Shown: positions 46,140 through 57,238 of the stretch, in pieces | Numbering within the stretch: position 1 is the stretch's first letter | Layout of the letters: every line of letters begins with the position of its first letter | Assembly: GCF_024345415.1 (NCBI RefSeq) | Contig: NZ_JAGQBB010000016.1 | Coordinates: 1 to 64,000, forward strand | Direction: 5' to 3' | Length of the DNA stretch: 64,000 nucleotides | DNA from: Synechococcus sp. Tobar12-5m-g | GTDB taxonomy: Bacteria; Cyanobacteriota; Cyanobacteriia; PCC-6307; Cyanobiaceae | Made by a program: the position numbers and the translations under genes | Notes under the pieces: model-generated | Databases searched by the model: none | What the model saw: only the letters and a program-made list of their open reading frames with translations | Told to the model about the DNA's origin: nothing

Positions 46140-47219
46140 ATGACGACAACCACCGTCAGCCGTTCCCGGGGCAACCCATGGAACAGCTTCAAGGACTGGG
46201 TGACCAGCACCGACAACCGCCTCTACGTGGGCTGGTTCGGCGTGCTGATGATCCCCACCCTGCTGACCGCCACCGTCTGCTTCCTGATTGCCTTCGTGGG
46301 CGCTCCCCCCGTCGACATCGACGGCATCCGCGAGCCCGTCTCAGGCGGCCTGCTCTACGGCAACAACATCATCACCGCCGCGGTAGTGCCGAGCTCCAAC
46401 GCCATCGGCCTGCACTTCTACCCGATCTGGGCTGCCTCCAGCCTCGATGAGTGGCTCTACAACGGCGGCCCCTACCAGCTGATCATCTTCCACTTCCTGA
46501 TCGGCATCTTCTGCTGGATGGGCCGGGAGTGGGAACTGAGCTATCGCCTGGGGATGCGCCCCTGGATCGCCGTGGCCTATTCCGCTCCGGTGGCTGCCGC
46601 CACCGCCGTGCTGCTGGTCTATTCCGTGGGGCAGGGCTCCTTCTCCGACGGCATGCCGCTGGGGATCTCCGGCACCTTCAACTTCATGCTGGTGCTCCAG
46701 GCAGAGCACAACGTGCTGATGCACCCCTTCCACATGCTCGGGGTGGCCGGGGTGTTCGGTGGCGCCCTGTTCGCCGCCATGCACGGGTCGCTCGTCACCA
46801 GTTCGCTGGTGCGGGAGAGCACCGAAACCGAATCTCTCAACAGGGGCTACAAGTTCGGCCAAGAGGAAGAGACCTACAACATCGTGGCCGCCCACGGCTA
46901 CTTCGGTCGTCTGATCTTCCAGTACGCCAGCTTCAACAACAGCCGCAGCCTTCACTTTCTGCTGGCCGCCTGGCCCGTGGTTGGTATCTGGTTCGCCTCC
47001 CTGGCGGTGGCCAGCTTCTCGTTCAACCTCAACGGACTGAATTTCAACCACTCGGTGATGGATCACCAGGGCCGGGTGATCAACACCTGGGCTGATGTGC
47101 TCAACCGCGGCGGCCTGGGCATCGAGGCGATGCACGAGCGCAACGTGCACAACTTCCCGCTCGATCTGGCGGCAGTTGAGCTGACTCCTGTGGCGCTCAG
47201 TGCGCCGGCGATCGGTTAG
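46140..47219 (+). CDS. psbA: Photosystem II D1, microaerobic D1' form
   Basis: 359 residues from ATG 46140 ([14 protein letters not shown]). Numbering matches standard D1 without gaps. All three residues that mark low-oxygen D1' are present: Ala80 (usually Gly), Leu158 (usually Phe) and Ala286 (usually Thr). Other differences are Ser162 for Pro, Glu130 (high-light type) and Val336 for Ala. Tyr161, His190, Asp170, Glu189, His332, Glu333, Asp342 and Ala344 are kept, so water oxidation should be possible, unlike rogue D1. The tail after Ala344 would be cut by CtpA. An upstream in-frame ATG (46086) would add 18 unusual residues. Confidence 0.96.
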   Translation: MTTTTVSRSRGNPWNSFKDWVTSTDNRLYVGWFGVLMIPTLLTATVCFLIAFVGAPPVDIDGIREPVSGGLLYGNNIITAAVVPSSNAIGLHFYPIWAASSLDEWLYNGGPYQLIIFHFLIGIFCWMGREWELSYRLGMRPWIAVAYSAPVAAATAVLLVYSVGQGSFSDGMPLGISGTFNFMLVLQAEHNVLMHPFHMLGVAGVFGGALFAAMHGSLVTSSLVRESTETESLNRGYKFGQEEETYNIVAAHGYFGRLIFQYASFNNSRSLHFLLAAWPVVGIWFASLAVASFSFNLNGLNFNHSVMDHQGRVINTWADVLNRGGLGIEAMHERNVHNFPLDLAAVELTPVALSAPAIG

Positions 47220-47285
47220 TGGGCCTTTGACTCCCATCCAGCCGCTTCAGCGTTGACGACGGCAACCCGCCGCCTGCCGCCCCAG

Positions 47286-47315
47286 GGGCCCGGAGTGATC
47301 CGGGCCCTTTCCCTT
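47286..47315 (+). terminator. psbA terminator
   Basis: The stem gggcccgga (47286-47294) and tccgggccc (47299-47307) has a gtga loop and is followed by tttccctttctt. It lies 67 bp after the psbA stop. Confidence 0.88.
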
Positions 47316-47409
47316 TCTTGAAGAACCAGGAACCTTCGCAAGCTTCATGACGTGCTCAGGCTGAGGCCCTCCAAGCGCCTGTTGCCGAAGGTGCCCTGAA
47401 GGCGGTTAG

Positions 47410-47840
47410 GTGCGCGGCCTCCAACACAAGAACCGGGCCGCTGAACTTCTGGAGAAACTGCTCAAAGATGAACGCAAGGTGTGCTCCAGGTGCAACCGCT
47501 CGCAGAGCCAGATCTTCAGCGAAACGCTCAGTCAAACTCTCAACGCATACCACAACCACGCCATCTTCACGATGCAGGTGATCGAGCTGATCAATCAGCC
47601 CAATGACCTCGATGCCGCAAGGAGAAGAAAAGCGTGACGATTGACCGGACTCTGCGCGAATGCGCCCGCGCCACTATCCCCACAATGGTGAAACGCATCC
47701 TCAGCACATCTGGCTCCCCGTCCGATCTGCAGAAAGAAGCTGTGAAAACCATTCTGGTCCAGGCGTCGATGTTCTTTGCAGAGTGGGTGGAGCTCCCTCA
47801 AGCCAGCCGCAACCCCTCGATTCCCTGCCAGGCCAGATAG
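47410..47840 (+). pseudogene. hsdR: Remnant of type I restriction enzyme HsdR (C-terminal part)
   Basis: The first piece (47410-47637) reads AAELLEKLLKDERKVCSRCN, SQIFSETLSQTLNAYHNHAI and MQVIELINQ, the helical HsdR C-terminal region. The second piece, in another frame from 47634, reads MTIDRTLRECARATIPTMVK and RILSTSGSPSDLQKEAVKTI, matching the last part (VTIDW..RE..RA.....VKRIL...G.P.D.Q..A....L.QA). About 50 residues between them are deleted. The helicase and nuclease domains are absent. Non-functional. Confidence 0.85.
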
Positions 47841-48484
47841 GCCGCCAACGCCAGACTCAGACCACCCACCACAAGTTCGCCGTTGGCGTAAAGGGCATCC
47901 TTGCCCCGCTGCAGCAAGGGCAGAACCTGGCTGCGGCCCAGGGCCACCGCCAGGAAGGGCACCAACAACAGCAGGCTGGCCGCCAGGGTGAAGCCGCCTG
48001 CCAGCAGCAGCTCCTGGCTGCGGTTCAGGTCGGCGGCCAGCAGGGCGGAGGCCCCCTTGGCCAGCAGGAACAGGTCGTCGGGGCTGATCACCTCGATCGC
48101 CGAGCTGGCGCCGATCAGCAGGGGCAGGGGCAGGGCGCAGAACCGATCCAGCTGGCGGACCCAGCCGGCCGGTTCGCTGCGGGCCTCCTTGGTGGGCAGC
48201 AGATCCCGGATCCCCAGGGCCAGCAAGGCGCCAGCGCCCATCAGGTCCAGGCCGGTGCGGTGGCTGCTGCCCTGCTCCATGCTCAGCAGCAGACCATGGC
48301 CCACGGTCAGCAGCAGGGCCACCATCACGGCGATCGTCACCATCCAGCTCAGCACGAAGAGGCCGCCGCGCCGCAAGGGGTCGGGGCCGAGCAGGAGCAG
48401 CAGCAGCAGGCCGATGTGGATTGGGCTGAGGCTGATGCCGCTGCCGTAGGCGATCAGCTCGGTCCAGAGAATGGGGTCGCCCAT
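47798..48484 (-). CDS. GAP-family (Sap, DUF2910-like) membrane protein
   Basis: 228 residues with about six hydrophobic segments. GSGISLSPIHIGLLLLLLLG, FVLSWMVTIAVMVALLLTVG and IEVISPDDLFLLAKGASALL show the two-half arrangement (SP.. and SPDD repeats) of the LysE-like GAP/Sap family of small exporters. Substrate unknown. It overlaps the start of the histidine phosphatase's stop by one base. Confidence 0.78.
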   Translation of the reverse strand: MGDPILWTELIAYGSGISLSPIHIGLLLLLLLGPDPLRRGGLFVLSWMVTIAVMVALLLTVGHGLLLSMEQGSSHRTGLDLMGAGALLALGIRDLLPTKEARSEPAGWVRQLDRFCALPLPLLIGASSAIEVISPDDLFLLAKGASALLAADLNRSQELLLAGGFTLAASLLLLVPFLAVALGRSQVLPLLQRGKDALYANGELVVGGLSLALAAYLAWQGIEGLRLA

Positions 48485-49149
48485 CAGGCTGTCGCACCGG
48501 TCGGGGGCTTACCGGTCGGGGCCTGCCAGCTCGGGGCATTCCAGCGCAGGATGACGCGCCGCTCCCGCTCGTGGCCCAGCACGCTGACGGTGCCGGTGTT
48601 AAGGGCCAGCAGGCTGCCACTCCCGCCCCCCAGCCCCAGCCAGGTGGCGCCCAGGGCCCGCAGGATGTGGCCGTGGGCGAAAAGGGCCACCCGGTGCGGC
48701 CCCTCCGCCTCGCCAGAGATGGTCGCCGCGGACTGCAGCAGAGCCATCGCCTGCTCGATCACCCGCTGGCAGCGGTGCTCCACCTGCTGAACACTTTCGC
48801 CGCCCACACAACCATGGGTCCAGACGGTCCACCCCGGGACATCCTGGCGGATCTCCGGGGTGGTCAGGCCCTCATAGGCGCCGTAATCCCATTCCCGCAG
48901 GTCCTCGCAGAGGAGGGCGCCGGAAGCCAATCCCGCCAGTTCACAGGTGTGTCGAGCCCGTTGGAGCGGGCTGCAGAGTACCGCCGCGAAGGGGAGCGCC
49001 GTCAGCAGGGGCGCCAGGGCCCTCGCCTCCGCCTCCCCTTCCGGCAGGAGGGCCAGGTCGGTGTTGCCGGTGTGGCGGCCGTCGCGGGCCCAGGCGGTGG
49101 CGCCGTGGCGCAGCAACCAGAGTTCCGGGGCTGGATTCGTGGACGTCAC
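48484..49149 (-). CDS. Histidine phosphatase family protein
   Basis: 221 residues. The phosphoryl-accepting His is in LWLLRHGATAWARDGRHTGN. CSPLQRARHTCELAGL, LREWDYGAYEGLT and the second His in FAHGHILRALGATWLGL complete the site. Similar to small phosphoglycerate-mutase-like phosphatases. Its position between cobB and the GAP-family gene gives no strong clue; an alpha-ribazole phosphatase (CobC-like) role is possible given cobB, but unproven. Confidence 0.88.
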   Translation of the reverse strand: MTSTNPAPELWLLRHGATAWARDGRHTGNTDLALLPEGEAEARALAPLLTALPFAAVLCSPLQRARHTCELAGLASGALLCEDLREWDYGAYEGLTTPEIRQDVPGWTVWTHGCVGGESVQQVEHRCQRVIEQAMALLQSAATISGEAEGPHRVALFAHGHILRALGATWLGLGGGSGSLLALNTGTVSVLGHERERRVILRWNAPSWQAPTGKPPTGATA

Positions 49150-49185
49150 GGTTCGAGGGGAGCGGTTACGGGTTGGATTGAACCA

Positions 49186-50625
49186 TCAAACGGCGGCGGC
49201 GCCCGCCAGGGGGCGCGCCAAGGCGGCCGCATCGCGCAGGCGATGGCAGATCTGTGGACAGCCAGCCCAGTGCAGGTGCAGCCAGGTGGCATGCAGGGTC
49301 GGCCCGGCCCAGCCTTCCGGCCGGGTGGGCCAGCCCCAGCCTTCGAGCTGCCAGAGCGGTTCGCCGCACTCCAATCCGAACGGTTTCGGCTCCAGTGGTT
49401 CCAGTTCCCAGCGGTGAAACTCATGGCCGCAGAGGGCCTCCCCCCGGCGCACCACCAACCCGTCGGTCAGGGGCGAGGCCTGGCGGTAGCCCAGCTGTAG
49501 GGCACCCCGCCGCGCCGAGAAGGGCAGCAATCCCGCCATGGGATACGGCACCCCGCCGGGATCCACCAGCTGCTCTCCCAGCAGCAGCAGCCCGCCGCAT
49601 TCGGCGTAGATCGGCAGGCCCGCGGCGGCGGCACGGCCCAGGTCCGCCAGGCTGCGGGCGCTGGCGGCCAGCCCGGCCGCATGCAATTCCGGGAAGCCCC
49701 CGGGCAGGATCACCCCCTGGCTGCCAGGAGGCAGCGGTTCATCGGCCAGGGGCTGCCAGGGCCGCACCACCACACCGAGACCCTCCAGCAACTCACTGGC
49801 CTCGGGGTAGCGGAAGTGGAAGGCCGCGTCGCTGGCGATCGCCAGGGTGACCGGCGCGGGCAGCCCCGCCGCTGCCCCCTGGACCGGCCTGGCCTGGCCC
49901 CGCTCCAGGCACCAACGGATCGGATCGGTGCTGCCGGCTGGCGGCGAAGCCGGTGGAGCCAGCAGCGGCAACAGCCGATCGAGGGCGAGATGGCGCTCGG
50001 CCAGGGCGGCCCACTCCCCCAGGCTGCGCTCAAGATCAGCGAGCTCGTGGGCAGGCAGTAGGCCCAGGTGCCGCGACGGCAGCTCCAGGCACGGGTGACG
50101 CGGCAGCATCCCCAGCAGCGGCATGGCGATGGCGGCCAAAGCTTCGCTGAGCAGGGCCTGATGCCGCTCGGTCCTCACCCCGTTCAAGACCACGCCGGCG
50201 AAGGCCAGGCCGGGTTGGTGATCCCGGAACCCCCGCACCAGGGCCGCCACCGAACCGGCCTGACGGCTGGCCTCCACCACCAGGACCACGGGCAGCTCGA
50301 GCAGCTGGGCCAGCTCGGCCGAGCTGCCCTCCAGGCCGGGCCCGCGGCCGTCAAACAGGCCCATCACCCCTTCCACCAGGCAGTGGTCGGCCCGCCCCCC
50401 CCACCATGGGAAGCTCCGCCCCACCCAGCCCTTTCCGCAGAGCAGGGTGTCCAGGTTGCGGCAGGGCTGGCCGCTGACCCGGCTCAGCAGCTGGGGGTCG
50501 AGGTAGTCCGGCCCCACCTTGAAGGTCTGGATCGTCTCGCCCCGCTGGCGCACCAGGGCCGCCAGGCAGAGGCTGAGCAGGGTCTTGCCGCTGCCGCTGC
50601 AGGGGGCCGCAATCAAACAGGCCAT
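49186..50625 (-). CDS. cobB: Cobyrinic acid a,c-diamide synthase
   Basis: 479 residues from ATG 50625 (MACLIAAPCSGSGKTLLSLC). An N-terminal dethiobiotin-synthase-like ATPase has P-loop APCSGSGKT, VGPDYLDP and EGVMGLFDG. The C-terminal type I glutamine amidotransferase has IYAECGGLLLLG with the nucleophile Cys and GHEFHRWELE with the His. It amidates two carboxylates on the way to (pseudo)cobalamin. 25 bp downstream of opcA. Confidence 0.95.
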   Translation of the reverse strand: MACLIAAPCSGSGKTLLSLCLAALVRQRGETIQTFKVGPDYLDPQLLSRVSGQPCRNLDTLLCGKGWVGRSFPWWGGRADHCLVEGVMGLFDGRGPGLEGSSAELAQLLELPVVLVVEASRQAGSVAALVRGFRDHQPGLAFAGVVLNGVRTERHQALLSEALAAIAMPLLGMLPRHPCLELPSRHLGLLPAHELADLERSLGEWAALAERHLALDRLLPLLAPPASPPAGSTDPIRWCLERGQARPVQGAAAGLPAPVTLAIASDAAFHFRYPEASELLEGLGVVVRPWQPLADEPLPPGSQGVILPGGFPELHAAGLAASARSLADLGRAAAAGLPIYAECGGLLLLGEQLVDPGGVPYPMAGLLPFSARRGALQLGYRQASPLTDGLVVRRGEALCGHEFHRWELEPLEPKPFGLECGEPLWQLEGWGWPTRPEGWAGPTLHATWLHLHWAGCPQICHRLRDAAALARPLAGAAAV

Positions 50626-50650
50626 GGCGGCGCGCCCCTTGCGAACCCTT

Positions 50651-51952
50651 TCAGTGCGGCAGCAGCTTGGCCGCCACGGGGGCGGCGGCGGCAAGCAAGG
50701 GGTTGGTGGAATCGTGGCCGCCGCTGAGCAGGCGGGCCATCTCCATCTCCTCGCTCTCATTGGAGAGGCTCACCACTTCCTCGGCCAGCTCCATCGTGGC
50801 CACCCCCCCGGCCTCCAACCGCATGCAGCCGCCCGATTCGGAGCAGAGGATCACGCACAGGGGTTTCCGTCCTTCCGGGCAACAGATCAGCCGCAGCCCC
50901 ACCAGGGCGCCGGGATGGCTCTTTGGAACTCCCACCGGCACCGACATCAGCCGGAACTGAACGATCTGGCCGTCATTGCGCTGGAACTCCGCGCCGATCC
51001 CGGCTTCGGTTCCGTTGGCCGGGATGCGGTAGCTGCTCAGCAGGTGCCAGCCGAGCCGGTCGGCGATCCAGGCCGCCAGCAGGAGTCCCTGCACCGGGTG
51101 ATCACCTTCCACATCGATGTCCAGTTGAACCACATGGGTGAGGGCATCGCGCCGGCCGGGTGGATCGAACACCATCGCCAGGGATTCGGTCCAGGTGCGC
51201 TGGCGCAACCAGTTGAGGTCATTGACCGCCTGGCCGGCGGCGATCCGCTCCACCAGCACATCGAGGCAGCGGCGCGGATCGCCGATCGAGCTGTCCAGCA
51301 CCAGCCGCCGCGACGGCAGGGCCAGGGCTTCAAGCAGGTTGGGGGACTCATCCAGGGAGCCGTTCCACCACACCCAGCAGGGCAGGTCGTCAGCCACCAG
51401 GGGGTTGACCATGCCGAGACCCTGCTCGATCGCGCCCTTGCCCCCCCGCAACACCACCACATCGCCGCAGGCCGGTGCACTGCCGCTGCGCTCCTCCGGC
51501 AGCGGGCAGTAGGCGGCCACCAGCGTTTCGAGGGGGTGGTCGTCGCGCAGGGTGGGGGCCAGGGTGATCAGCCGGCGCGGACGATGGGCGCTGATCGCCT
51601 GGTCCACGAACTGGCCGCGCAGATCCTCGGCGGTGTGGCTACCCGGTTGCTGCCCCAGGGCCCAGGCCAGCTCGGGGGCCATCGGGGACGTGCAGGGCGG
51701 CAGGCCGCAGTCGGCGGTGACCGCGCGGGCCACCTCGAAGAGCTGCTCATTGAGCAGGCCGCTGATCGGGCCGTCGATGTGGCCGGTGCGGATCAGCTGC
51801 TGCTGCAGCCAGGAAGGCTCCCACACCACCAGGGTGAAGGTGGAAGCACCGGTCGAAGCCTCCAGATCCTTCTCCCAGAGGCGATCCAGATAGCCGGACA
51901 CCTCGTTGGGGGAGAGGGCGAGGGGAGCCTGAAGGGTGAGCTGGGGGGACAT
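50651..51952 (-). CDS. opcA: Glucose-6-phosphate dehydrogenase assembly protein OpcA
   Basis: 433 residues. Recognised by EVARAVTADCGLPPCTSPMA and PLETLVAAYCPLPEER, then LPCWVWWNGSLDES and RVVLDSS-like LVLDSSIGDPRRCLD. OpcA activates cyanobacterial G6PDH allosterically and redox-dependently, mainly in the dark. zwf lies 61 bp upstream on the same strand, the usual order. Confidence 0.95.
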   Translation of the reverse strand: MSPQLTLQAPLALSPNEVSGYLDRLWEKDLEASTGASTFTLVVWEPSWLQQQLIRTGHIDGPISGLLNEQLFEVARAVTADCGLPPCTSPMAPELAWALGQQPGSHTAEDLRGQFVDQAISAHRPRRLITLAPTLRDDHPLETLVAAYCPLPEERSGSAPACGDVVVLRGGKGAIEQGLGMVNPLVADDLPCWVWWNGSLDESPNLLEALALPSRRLVLDSSIGDPRRCLDVLVERIAAGQAVNDLNWLRQRTWTESLAMVFDPPGRRDALTHVVQLDIDVEGDHPVQGLLLAAWIADRLGWHLLSSYRIPANGTEAGIGAEFQRNDGQIVQFRLMSVPVGVPKSHPGALVGLRLICCPEGRKPLCVILCSESGGCMRLEAGGVATMELAEEVVSLSNESEEMEMARLLSGGHDSTNPLLAAAAPVAAKLLPH

Positions 51953-52013
51953 CGGGGCGGGCGCGGGATAGGTCGGCGGGCAGGGGTTCGAAGCGGAGCC
52001 GGGGAGCCGGGCC

Positions 52014-53537
52014 CTAGGGCCGGCGCCACATCAGGTCGTCGCTGGCCAGAAGGCTGTCGGAGGCGCCGGGCCCCCAGGTGCTGGCTTCATACGGATGGAC
52101 CGGCAACTGCCAGGGGCTGTCCTCGATCAGCTCCAGCAACGGCGTGTACAGCCGCCAGGCGGCCTCCACCTCATCAGCCCGGGTGTAGAGGGTGGGGTCC
52201 CCCAGCATGGCGTCCGCCAGCAGGCGAACGTAGCCCTCATCCGACGGTTCCCCGAAGGATTCGTCGTAGGAGAAATGCATGTCCACGGGGCGGCTGCGCA
52301 TGCCAGATCCCGGCGCCTTGACCTCGAACACAAAGCCCGCCCCCTCATCGGGCTGGATGCGCAGGATCAGCTGGTTGGCGGTGGGGCTGCCGCCGGCGGC
52401 ATCGAAGAGGTGCACCGGCGCCTCACGAAAGGTGAGCACCACCTCGGAGAGCCGTTTGGGCAGCCGCTTGCCGGTGCGCAGGTAGAAGGGCACCCCCTGC
52501 CACCGCCAGTTGTCGATGAAAAGCTTCATCGCCACATAGGTTTCCGTGGTGCTGTTCGGGTTCACCCCTGGCTCCTCGCGGTAGCCCCGCAGGGGATCAT
52601 TGGCGCTGCCGCCGGCCGCGTACTGGCCGCGCACGCAGCATTTCCACGGCTCGTCCTCATTGGCCAGCCGGGCCGCCTGCAGCACCTTGGCCTTCTCGTT
52701 GCGGATCGCTTCGGGATCGAAGCGGCCGGGCGCCTCCATCGTGGTGAGGGCCAGCATCTGGGTGAGGTGGTTCTGCACCATGTCCCGCAGGGCGCCGGAG
52801 CTCTCGTAGTAGCCGGCCCGCTCCTCCACCCCCACCGTTTCAGCGGCGGTGATCTGCACGCTGGAGATGAAGTTGCGGTTCCAGATCGGCTCGAAGATCG
52901 TGTTAGCGAAGCGCAGCACAAGAATGTTCTGGACCGTTTCCTTGCCCAGGTAGTGGTCGATCCGGAAGACCTGGTTCTCCTGGGCGCAGGCCTGGACGAT
53001 CCGATTGAGCTGCTCGGCGCTGCCGTAATCGCGGCCGAAGGGCTTCTCGATCACCACCCGGCTGCGCTTTGGATCGCTCAGCAGGCCAGCGTCGGCCAGG
53101 GCGCGGCAGCCGCTGCCATAGAAATCCGGTGACACCGAGAGATAGAAGGTGCGGTTAGCCCGGGTGGCCCGCAACCGGTCGATGGCCTCCAGCCGATGGG
53201 CCAGCCGCACCAGGTGTTCGCTCTGCTGAAGATCGACCGGTTCGTAGAACAGCCCGCTGGCGAACTGCTCCCAGGCGGTGGGATGGTCGCGGATCACAGG
53301 CGCCAGGGCCGCCGCCATCTTGGCGCGGAACTCATCGTCGCTCCAGGGGCGGCGGGCGCAACCGAGGATCGCGAACTCGCTGGGCAGCCGCCGCTGGCGG
53401 AACAGCTCGAACAGGGCGGGGACCAGCTTCCGGTGGGTGAGATCCCCGCTGGCCCCGAAGATCACCAGGCACTGGGGCGAGATCACCCGTTCCTGGCGCA
53501 GCCCGACCCTCAGCGGATTCGTCAGGGTGGCGGTCAT
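52014..53537 (-). CDS. zwf: Glucose-6-phosphate 1-dehydrogenase
   Basis: 507 residues. NADP-binding IFGASGDLTHRKLVPALFEL, catalytic FRIDHYLGKETVQNILVLRF, EKPFGRDYGSA and late KRLPKRLSEVVLTFR. First step of the oxidative pentose phosphate pathway, the main NADPH source in darkness. Operon with opcA; petH follows upstream on the same strand, linking NADPH production and use. Confidence 0.97.
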   Translation of the reverse strand: MTATLTNPLRVGLRQERVISPQCLVIFGASGDLTHRKLVPALFELFRQRRLPSEFAILGCARRPWSDDEFRAKMAAALAPVIRDHPTAWEQFASGLFYEPVDLQQSEHLVRLAHRLEAIDRLRATRANRTFYLSVSPDFYGSGCRALADAGLLSDPKRSRVVIEKPFGRDYGSAEQLNRIVQACAQENQVFRIDHYLGKETVQNILVLRFANTIFEPIWNRNFISSVQITAAETVGVEERAGYYESSGALRDMVQNHLTQMLALTTMEAPGRFDPEAIRNEKAKVLQAARLANEDEPWKCCVRGQYAAGGSANDPLRGYREEPGVNPNSTTETYVAMKLFIDNWRWQGVPFYLRTGKRLPKRLSEVVLTFREAPVHLFDAAGGSPTANQLILRIQPDEGAGFVFEVKAPGSGMRSRPVDMHFSYDESFGEPSDEGYVRLLADAMLGDPTLYTRADEVEAAWRLYTPLLELIEDSPWQLPVHPYEASTWGPGASDSLLASDDLMWRRP

Positions 53538-53653
53538 GGGACGAAGCAGCGATCGGGCTCAGCTAACCAGAGAAGCCGGGAACCCCCCGACTCCGGTGTG
53601 CGTGCTTCGGCTATGTGGTGGTTTCGGCAAAAAGTCGGCCCCGCCAATGGGGC

Positions 53654-54913
<1,260 letters not shown>

Positions 54914-54942
54914 TTAGGTTGGGATGCTGACATCGGGGTGTC

Positions 54943-55569
54943 GTGGCCCTCACCCTGCTTTCCCTGAATCCTGCGGTTCCCCATTTGGCGCACCCTTCAG
55001 CCCTTGACATCGCTCCGCATGCAGGCGTCGCCCAGGGGCTTGAGGCCTGTGCCCTCGACACGATTCAGCAGGACATGGAGCGGCTGCCCCAGGGGGCGCG
55101 TCGGCTCGCCGTTCAGTTGCGCCTGGAGCTGGACCACGATCTGATCTGGACGGTGATCACGGATTACGAAAATCTCAGCTGTTTCATCCCCAACCTCGCC
55201 TCCTCGCGCCTGCTCTGGCGCCGCGGCAGGCAGGTGGGACTCGAGCAGGTGGGGTGTCAGCAGTTCTGCGGGCTTCGCTTCAGTGCCCGCGTCGAACTGG
55301 AGCTGGTGGAGCAGCGGGAGGACGGGGTTCTGCGCTTCCGGATGACCCAGGGGGATTTCCGTCGCTTCGAGGGGGCCTGGACGGTCAGCCGGGATCCGAT
55401 GGGGGCACGGCTGCTCTACGAGCTCACCGTGCAGGGACGGCCCGGCATGCCGATCGGCCTGATCGAGCAACGCCTCCGCGAGGATCTCGCCGCCAACTTG
55501 CGTGCCGTGCAGCAGGAAGCGCTGCAGCGCTTCAGCAGGCAACGAGCCGATCGGACGGAGGCCGGATGA
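54943..55569 (+). CDS. SRPBCC/START-like cyclase-dehydrase family protein
   Basis: 208 residues from GTG 54943. The helix-grip fold is seen in RRLAVQLRLELDHDLIWTVI, TDYENLSCFIPNLASSRLL, and FEGAWTVSRDPMGARLLYEL. The end is helical. Such proteins bind hydrophobic ligands; the cyanobacterial family has no fixed role. The first 45 residues are variable. Divergent from petH. Confidence 0.85.
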   Translation: MALTLLSLNPAVPHLAHPSALDIAPHAGVAQGLEACALDTIQQDMERLPQGARRLAVQLRLELDHDLIWTVITDYENLSCFIPNLASSRLLWRRGRQVGLEQVGCQQFCGLRFSARVELELVEQREDGVLRFRMTQGDFRRFEGAWTVSRDPMGARLLYELTVQGRPGMPIGLIEQRLREDLAANLRAVQQEALQRFSRQRADRTEAG

Positions 55570-55807
55570 GTGAAACTTCGGATCCAGGCTCAACCCACGG
55601 GATCCAGCCCTGGATTCAAGGAGCAACGAAGATTGAATCGACCAAATAACAATCTCCAGCCGGTTTCATGCCATGGAGCAGGATTAACTGAGCGGGGCTT
55701 CAAGCAAACAAGACCTGGCAGAAGATTCAGGACAAGTGATTGAAGCGAAGCCTTCTGATGAACGATCCATCAACAACCTTGAACGCAGGAGAGCTTCATC
55801 ATTTGCA

Positions 55808-55880
55808 TACCCCCAAGGGGATTCGAACCCCTGTCGCCTCCGTGAAAGGGAGGTGTCCTAGGCCTCTAGACGATGGGGGC
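55808..55880 (-). tRNA. trnE: tRNA-Glu (anticodon TTC)
   Basis: 73 bases on the minus strand. The acceptor stem gcccccat pairs with tggggg-type sequence at the 3' end. The anticodon loop is ctttcac with TTC, and the T-loop ggttcgaatcc is standard. CCA is not encoded. Charged tRNA-Glu also feeds 5-aminolevulinate synthesis for haem and chlorophyll. Confidence 0.96.
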
Positions 55881-55952
55881 GAGGCCACGGGGCACAGCGT
55901 TGGAAGCCAGGCGAACCGATAGGTGGAAGCTACGGTTCAGAGAGGCCCTTCG

Positions 55953-57119
55953 TCAAGGAGGGTTCTGGCCCGGCGCATGCTGGCCGCTCCACATCGGCAC
56001 GGTGAAATGGAAGCAGGCCCCCTCGCCGGGCTGCGACACCACCCAGATCCTGCCACCGTGGACCTCGGCAATCCGGCGGCACACCGATAGGCCAACCCCG
56101 AACCCCGATGTGGTGCCGGAGGTCTGGGGAAGCCGAACGGAATCCAGAAAGATTCGCTCCTGTTCAGCCCTGGGGATGCCCGGGCCGCTATCGCAGACGC
56201 TCACCTGAACCCATTGGGCGGTGCGGTGCAGCATCGAGAGCTCCACCCGGCCGCCATCGGGGGTGAACTTCAGGGCATTTTCCAACAGGTTGAGCATCAC
56301 CTGGTGCATGCGCCGGTGATCAGCGAACACATTCGGCAGATCAGCGGGAATGTCGGCCAGAATCTCCAGATCCCTGCCCAGCCAGAGTTTCTCCAGCTCC
56401 AGCAGCGCCTCGGCCGCCACCGAGCCCAGGTCGAGCCGCTGGGGGTTGAACAGGGCCTCCCAACGCGTCGTTCCCACCTCGAGCAGGTCCTGGGAGAGAT
56501 GCTCGATGTCGCCGAGGCGGCGGTCGAGCACATCGCGGCAGCGGTTGGCGCCGATATGACCCAGCTGCAGGCTCTGGAGGGCGAGCTTGGCCGCCGTCAG
56601 GGGGGTGCGCAACTCATGGGCCACCATCCGCAGCAAACGCTCCTGAACCCCCAGGCGCTCGATCAGGGTGTCGTTTTCCTGGCGCAGCACCAGCAACTGG
56701 TCTTCGAGCTGGAGCTCCCGCTGGCTGCGGCTGCCATCACTTTCCGCCGGCCGCAGGCTCATGCCCAGGCCACTGACCACCTCCAGCTGCTGCCAACGCG
56801 GCAACCAGCCCTTCAGCTGCTCCAGGATCGTGGTGCCGGCGAAAACCTGTCTCGGGTCCGGCAGCAGCTTGACCAGGGCGGGGGTGGCCACCAGGCGATA
56901 GAGCTCCAGCAGTTCGGGGCGTTGGGCCGGATCAGCGACCTGGAGGCTCACCTCGAAGCCGTAATCGGAGCTTTCGAGGAACCGGAACACCGCCTGCAGG
57001 TCGGGAGAAGCCAGATGGTGAGGTGCCGCCACCACCAGGAGGGACAGAACCCGCCTGGGGGAGGGGAGGGCGACCTCCGGGGCAGTGCTGGTGAGGCTGG
57101 ACTCCCCCTTGGCGGGCAC
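55953..57119 (-). CDS. sasA: Circadian clock histidine kinase SasA
   Basis: 388 residues from GTG 57119; longer starts would overlap the divergent gene. The N-terminal KaiB-like thioredoxin-fold domain ([40 protein letters not shown]) binds KaiC. A coiled-coil linker follows. The kinase has the phospho-His in [18 protein letters not shown], the N box [14 protein letters not shown], and G boxes DSGPGIP and [12 protein letters not shown]. It relays KaiC state to RpaA. Start site is an inference. Confidence 0.92.
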   Translation of the reverse strand: MPAKGESSLTSTAPEVALPSPRRVLSLLVVAAPHHLASPDLQAVFRFLESSDYGFEVSLQVADPAQRPELLELYRLVATPALVKLLPDPRQVFAGTTILEQLKGWLPRWQQLEVVSGLGMSLRPAESDGSRSQRELQLEDQLLVLRQENDTLIERLGVQERLLRMVAHELRTPLTAAKLALQSLQLGHIGANRCRDVLDRRLGDIEHLSQDLLEVGTTRWEALFNPQRLDLGSVAAEALLELEKLWLGRDLEILADIPADLPNVFADHRRMHQVMLNLLENALKFTPDGGRVELSMLHRTAQWVQVSVCDSGPGIPRAEQERIFLDSVRLPQTSGTTSGFGVGLSVCRRIAEVHGGRIWVVSQPGEGACFHFTVPMWSGQHAPGQNPP

Positions 57120-57238
57120 CCTGTCACGAAACCGAAACGTGGCAACCAGACTATGGGAAGGGACGGCTGAAGCAGCCTGGCCCGATTGATGATCGGCCAG
57201 CGATGGTTCAGCATGGGGCCTGATGAATCCGTTCCCCC

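Noticed and set aside
46140-47219. Rogue D1 (psbA4, non-oxygenic)
   Set aside because: All manganese ligands and the C-terminal Ala344 are retained.
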